A program made the translations under genes and the position numbers. The notes beneath the pieces were generated by a model. It did not search any database and had not been told where the DNA came from. It saw only the letters and a program-made list of their open reading frames with translations. From Ilyonectria destructans (Eukaryota; Ascomycota; Sordariomycetes; Hypocreales; Nectriaceae): 64,000 nt of DNA. Shown here piece by piece: positions 63,902 through 64,000 of the stretch. Position 1 is the stretch's first letter. Every line of letters starts with the position of its first letter. The stretch covers positions 1 through 64,000 of the forward strand of contig JAHEWK010000024.1 of the NCBI GenBank assembly GCA_020740775.1. Reading direction: 5' to 3'.

Positions 63902-64000
63902 TTAGATCAAAATAGACACAGCAGTATTGGCCGGATCCATGACCATATAAGGAATGCTTCCCTCATCCATACTCTTGCTGGTGATGAGAAACTCAACTTC
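63902..64000 (-). CDS. 3' end of an unidentified minus-strand gene (partial)
   Basis: The last 32 codons and TAA stop are visible: EVEFLITSKSMDEGSIPY, then MVMDPANTAVSILI. The frame is open to the window edge. The text is too short to assign a family, but it reads like a real C-terminus rather than random sequence. The rest lies beyond base 64000. Confidence 0.5.
   Translation of the reverse strand, partial: EVEFLITSKSMDEGSIPYMVMDPANTAVSILI

Overview
The window is from a filamentous ascomycete (Pezizomycotina). The signs are short GT-AG introns with CTAAC branch sites, a fungal delta-12 fatty acid desaturase, TTAGGG telomere-type repeats, OrsD-type zinc fingers, pogo/Tc1/hAT/Helitron and Ty3 chromovirus elements, and relics of an NLR and a LaeA-like methyltransferase. 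The mix of telomere-linked-helicase-like genes, interstitial telomere repeats and layered transposons suggests a subtelomeric or formerly terminal accessory region. The host species cannot be named from the sequence.

Layout. 0.4-13.4 kb: a large minus-strand gene (tyrosine-recombinase-like module, OrsD finger, second recombinase-like module, RecQ helicase). It is split inside the helicase by a 5.6-kb Ty3/gypsy chromovirus with identical 216-bp LTRs and a 5-bp target duplication, and it also carries a frame break at 10.27 kb. 14.3-14.9 kb: about four ~150-bp units, each holding a short TTAGGG tract. 16.3-19.9 kb: a MYND-finger gene and a coiled-coil gene. 21.0-28.1 kb: a 1410-residue protein of unknown family and an N-terminally shortened tandem paralogue. 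29.5-45.4 kb: two further two-gene cassettes on the minus strand, each with an 'A' protein (OrsD-recombinase-OrsD) followed by a 'B' protein (OrsD-recombinase-RecQ). One A gene is cut by a solo LTR and one B gene has lost most of its helicase. 45.8-48.5 kb: a decayed Helitron. 48.5-50.0 kb: a serpin gene broken by a hAT element. 50.1-50.7 kb: a fragment of an NLR-type gene (nucleoside-phosphorylase domain plus sigma-like motif). 50.8-53.05 kb: a dead pogo element. 53.5-55.0 kb: an intact delta-12 desaturase, the only obvious housekeeping gene. 55.2-64 kb: AT-rich, decayed DNA with a second hAT relic, an OrsD relic, a hydrolase fragment, an unknown conserved gene with one stop, a Tc1 fragment, a methyltransferase fragment and the 3' end of a gene leaving the window.

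The main observation is that all six recombinase-like modules of the OrsD/RecQ family keep the tyrosine-recombinase constellation R...K...R...H...Y. In all six the tyrosine lies exactly 9 residues after the last histidine. In the five modules where I placed the lysine, it lies exactly 34 residues after the first arginine. RecQ-type 'telomere-linked' helicases here therefore seem to be coupled, in cis or as a neighbouring gene, to two tyrosine-recombinase-like domains. This looks like either an autonomous mobile element or a chromosome-end maintenance system, and it is the best candidate for an undescribed system in the window.
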